A stretch of 22,423 bases of DNA from an uncultured Eubacteriales bacterium (GTDB taxonomy: Bacteria > Bacillota > Clostridia > Oscillospirales > Oscillospiraceae), in contig URDK01000036.1 in NCBI GenBank assembly GCA_900546485.1, forward strand, positions 1-22,423, read 5' to 3'. Below, in pieces: positions 20,906 to 22,423 of the stretch. Each line of letters starts with the position of its first letter. The first letter of the stretch is position 1. The notes below the pieces were generated by a model that worked only from the letters and a program-made list of their open reading frames with translations, did not search any database and was not told the DNA's origin. Both the position numbers and the translations under genes were made by a program.

Positions 20906-22234
20906 TTAGAGCTCAAGCGCCCTCAGCGCCTCGGTTATATCCTCAAAGGCCATGGAATGCGAGGCCTTGACGAGCACCGTGTCCCCGCGCCGGAGCTGAC
21001 GGGGGAGGTCCGCGATGAGCTCGGCCTTGCTCGCGTAGTGCCGCCCGCCCATGACGGCGGAGAGCTCGCCCGCGGTCAGGAGCAGCGCGCCCGCGTCGAG
21101 CGCGGCGCGGCCGGTCTCGCGGTGGAATTCCTCGCTGCGTTCGCCGAGCTCGAGCATGTCGCCGAGCACGCACACCAGCCGTCCGCCGAGGTCGGCGGCG
21201 GAGAGTATGGCCAGCTGTGTGGAGTCCGGGTTCGCGTTGTAGCAGTCATCGACTATCGTGAGGCAGCCGGTGTCGATGACGCTGGCGCGCCGGCCGACGG
21301 GCTGGTAGTCTGCTATGCCCGCGGCGATATCGGCGTCGGGCACACCGAGCTCGATGCCCACTGCGGCGGCGGCGAGCGCGGCATAGACCATGTGCCGCCC
21401 GAAGGCCCGGACGCGCGTTTCGATGCGGTGCGCCCCGCTCACGACGGTGAACTCGGAGCCCTCCGCGCCGAGGCAGCGGTAGTTCTCGGCCCGCACGTCG
21501 CAGTTTTCACCGAGGCCGTAGCTGAGCTTGCGCTGCTCACACTCGAGCGGGGCGAGCAGGTCGTCGTCGCCGTTCACGATGACGAGGCCGTCGCGCGGCA
21601 TCTCGCCGAGCAGCTCGGTCTTGGCCCGGAGCACGCCGCGGCGGTCGCCGAGGGATTCAAGGTGGGAGCGGCCTATGAGCGTGTAGACGGCGATGTCCGG
21701 CCTCGCCATTGCGCCGAGGCGCTGCATCTCGCCGAAGTGGTTTATGCCGAGCTCGATGACCGCGGCCTCGGTCTCGGGGCCTATGCGGAAGATGGTGAGC
21801 GGGACGCCGAGCTCGTTGTTGAAATTCTTCTCCGTGCGCAGGGTGTTGTACCGCCTGGCGAGGACGCAGGCGACCATCTCCTTGGTGGTGGTCTTGCCGG
21901 AGCTGCCCACTATGCCTACGACGGGTACGGACACGGCCTCTCGGCAGCGCGCGGCGAGTTTTGCCATGGCCTGAGCCACGTCGGGCACGGTGATGACCGG
22001 GCCGGAGACGCCCTCGGGCACTCTCTGCGCGAGGCAGCAGGGCGCGCCGGCTTCGAGCGCGGCGGCGATGAACTCGTGCCCGTCGCGCCTCGCGCCGGGC
22101 AGGGCGCAGAACATCAGCCCGGGCGCGACCTCGCGGTTATCCCGCACCGCGCCGGTCACCGCGCGCTCGGCTCCGCCGCCGTGGAGCGTGCCGCCGGTGT
22201 ATTCTGCGACCTTTGCTACCGTCATGTCTATCAT
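20906..22234 (-). CDS. murF: UDP-MurNAc-tripeptide--D-Ala-D-Ala ligase
   Basis: This 442-aa Mur ligase adds D-Ala-D-Ala to the UDP-MurNAc tripeptide, the last cytoplasmic step of the peptidoglycan precursor. The ATP loop is GIVGSSGKTTTKE (Lys at about 114). EKNFNNELGVPLT and ELGINHFGEM follow, and DDCYNANPDS marks the C-terminal domain start, as in MurF. GGAGAAG is five bases before the ATG. The start overlaps the ddl stop by four bases (ATGA). The gene order ddl-murF puts the dipeptide synthase and its user together. Confidence 0.95.
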   Translation of the reverse strand: MIDMTVAKVAEYTGGTLHGGGAERAVTGAVRDNREVAPGLMFCALPGARRDGHEFIAAALEAGAPCCLAQRVPEGVSGPVITVPDVAQAMAKLAARCREAVSVPVVGIVGSSGKTTTKEMVACVLARRYNTLRTEKNFNNELGVPLTIFRIGPETEAAVIELGINHFGEMQRLGAMARPDIAVYTLIGRSHLESLGDRRGVLRAKTELLGEMPRDGLVIVNGDDDLLAPLECEQRKLSYGLGENCDVRAENYRCLGAEGSEFTVVSGAHRIETRVRAFGRHMVYAALAAAAVGIELGVPDADIAAGIADYQPVGRRASVIDTGCLTIVDDCYNANPDSTQLAILSAADLGGRLVCVLGDMLELGERSEEFHRETGRAALDAGALLLTAGELSAVMGGRHYASKAELIADLPRQLRRGDTVLVKASHSMAFEDITEALRALEL

Positions 22235-22423
22235 GCGTACTTCTCCATAGAGGCGTCTATTATCCTCTGGCAGAGCTCGGCATAGGAGATGCCGAGCACA
22301 GCGGCCTCCTGGGGCACGAGGCTGGTGGGCGTCATGCCGGGAAGCGTGTTGGCCTCCAGGCAGTAGATTCTTCCGTCGCCGCGCATGAGAAAATCCAGAC
22401 GGCAGTAGCCGGTAATTCCCAGA
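22231..22423 (-). CDS. ddl: D-alanine--D-alanine ligase, C-terminal part
   Basis: Only the last 63 residues are in the window; the gene continues past base 22423. They read GYCRLDFLMRGDGRIYCLE, then ANTLPGMTPTSLVPQEAAVLG, the ATP-grasp metal-binding end of Ddl with the Asp and Glu-x-Asn ligands and the PGMT-x-S loop. Ddl joins two D-Ala and feeds MurF, whose gene overlaps the stop by four bases. Confidence 0.93.
   Translation of the reverse strand, partial: LGITGYCRLDFLMRGDGRIYCLEANTLPGMTPTSLVPQEAAVLGISYAELCQRIIDASMEKYA

Noticed and set aside
20957..22285. 442-aa open frame on plus, antisense to murF
   Set aside because: Mirror of murF with low-complexity Gly/Glu/Val/His composition; no start signal.

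Overview
The window looks like core chromosome of a high-GC, endospore-forming, anaerobic Clostridia member, most likely Oscillospiraceae (Ruminococcaceae)-like. I infer this from the GC-rich coding style with AT-rich promoters, a short-form HisG with HisZ, AbrB with a C-terminal four-Cys module, SpmA/SpmB, an FMN riboswitch upstream of ribU, a ywiB-argS pair, and a SCIFF ranthipeptide precursor with its radical-SAM maturase. No tRNA, rRNA, CRISPR array, transposase or integrase was seen.

Layout. (1) 1-529: 3' end of addA. (2) About 493-1885: a compact accessory island. It has two small Cys-rich ORFs on the minus strand, a divergent XRE repressor and an ImmA/IrrE-type metalloprotease. Two identical-half-site palindromes (GTACAA-N4-TTGTAC) lie in the divergent promoter region. 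(3) 1967-2776: murI with its own promoter and terminator. (4) 2905-10292: a tightly packed histidine operon hisZ-hisG-hisD-hisC-hisB-hisH-hisA-hisF-hisIE, with one promoter, a candidate operator at the start site, and a strong terminator. No histidinol-phosphate phosphatase gene is included. (5) 10371-11862: abrB (minus) divergent from spmA-spmB (plus). (6) 11863-12227: no protein gene, but a strong promoter followed by a possible ~95-nt sRNA and a series of terminator-like hairpins. (7) 12228-14978 (minus): a SLOG/YpsA-like gene, then ywiB and argS behind a perfect consensus promoter. (8) 15050-15989 (plus): FMN riboswitch and ribU. (9) 16042-19569 (minus): SCIFF peptide gene, attenuator-like terminator, SCIFF maturase, an Orn/Lys/Arg-decarboxylase-family gene, a two-helix membrane peptide and an LpdD-like small protein. 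(10) 19687-19847: a run of five back-to-back palindromes. (11) 19851-22423 (minus): ddl (partial), murF, galM.

The most interesting items are the SCIFF precursor, which has a seventh Cys and Gly where the described Thr cross-link acceptor would sit; the orphan repressor/protease/Cys-rich island with paired operators; the candidate sRNA with two pyrimidine-rich anti-Shine-Dalgarno-like tracts; and the probable his operator in place of a T-box. All calls come from reading the sequence and recalled family knowledge; no searches were run.
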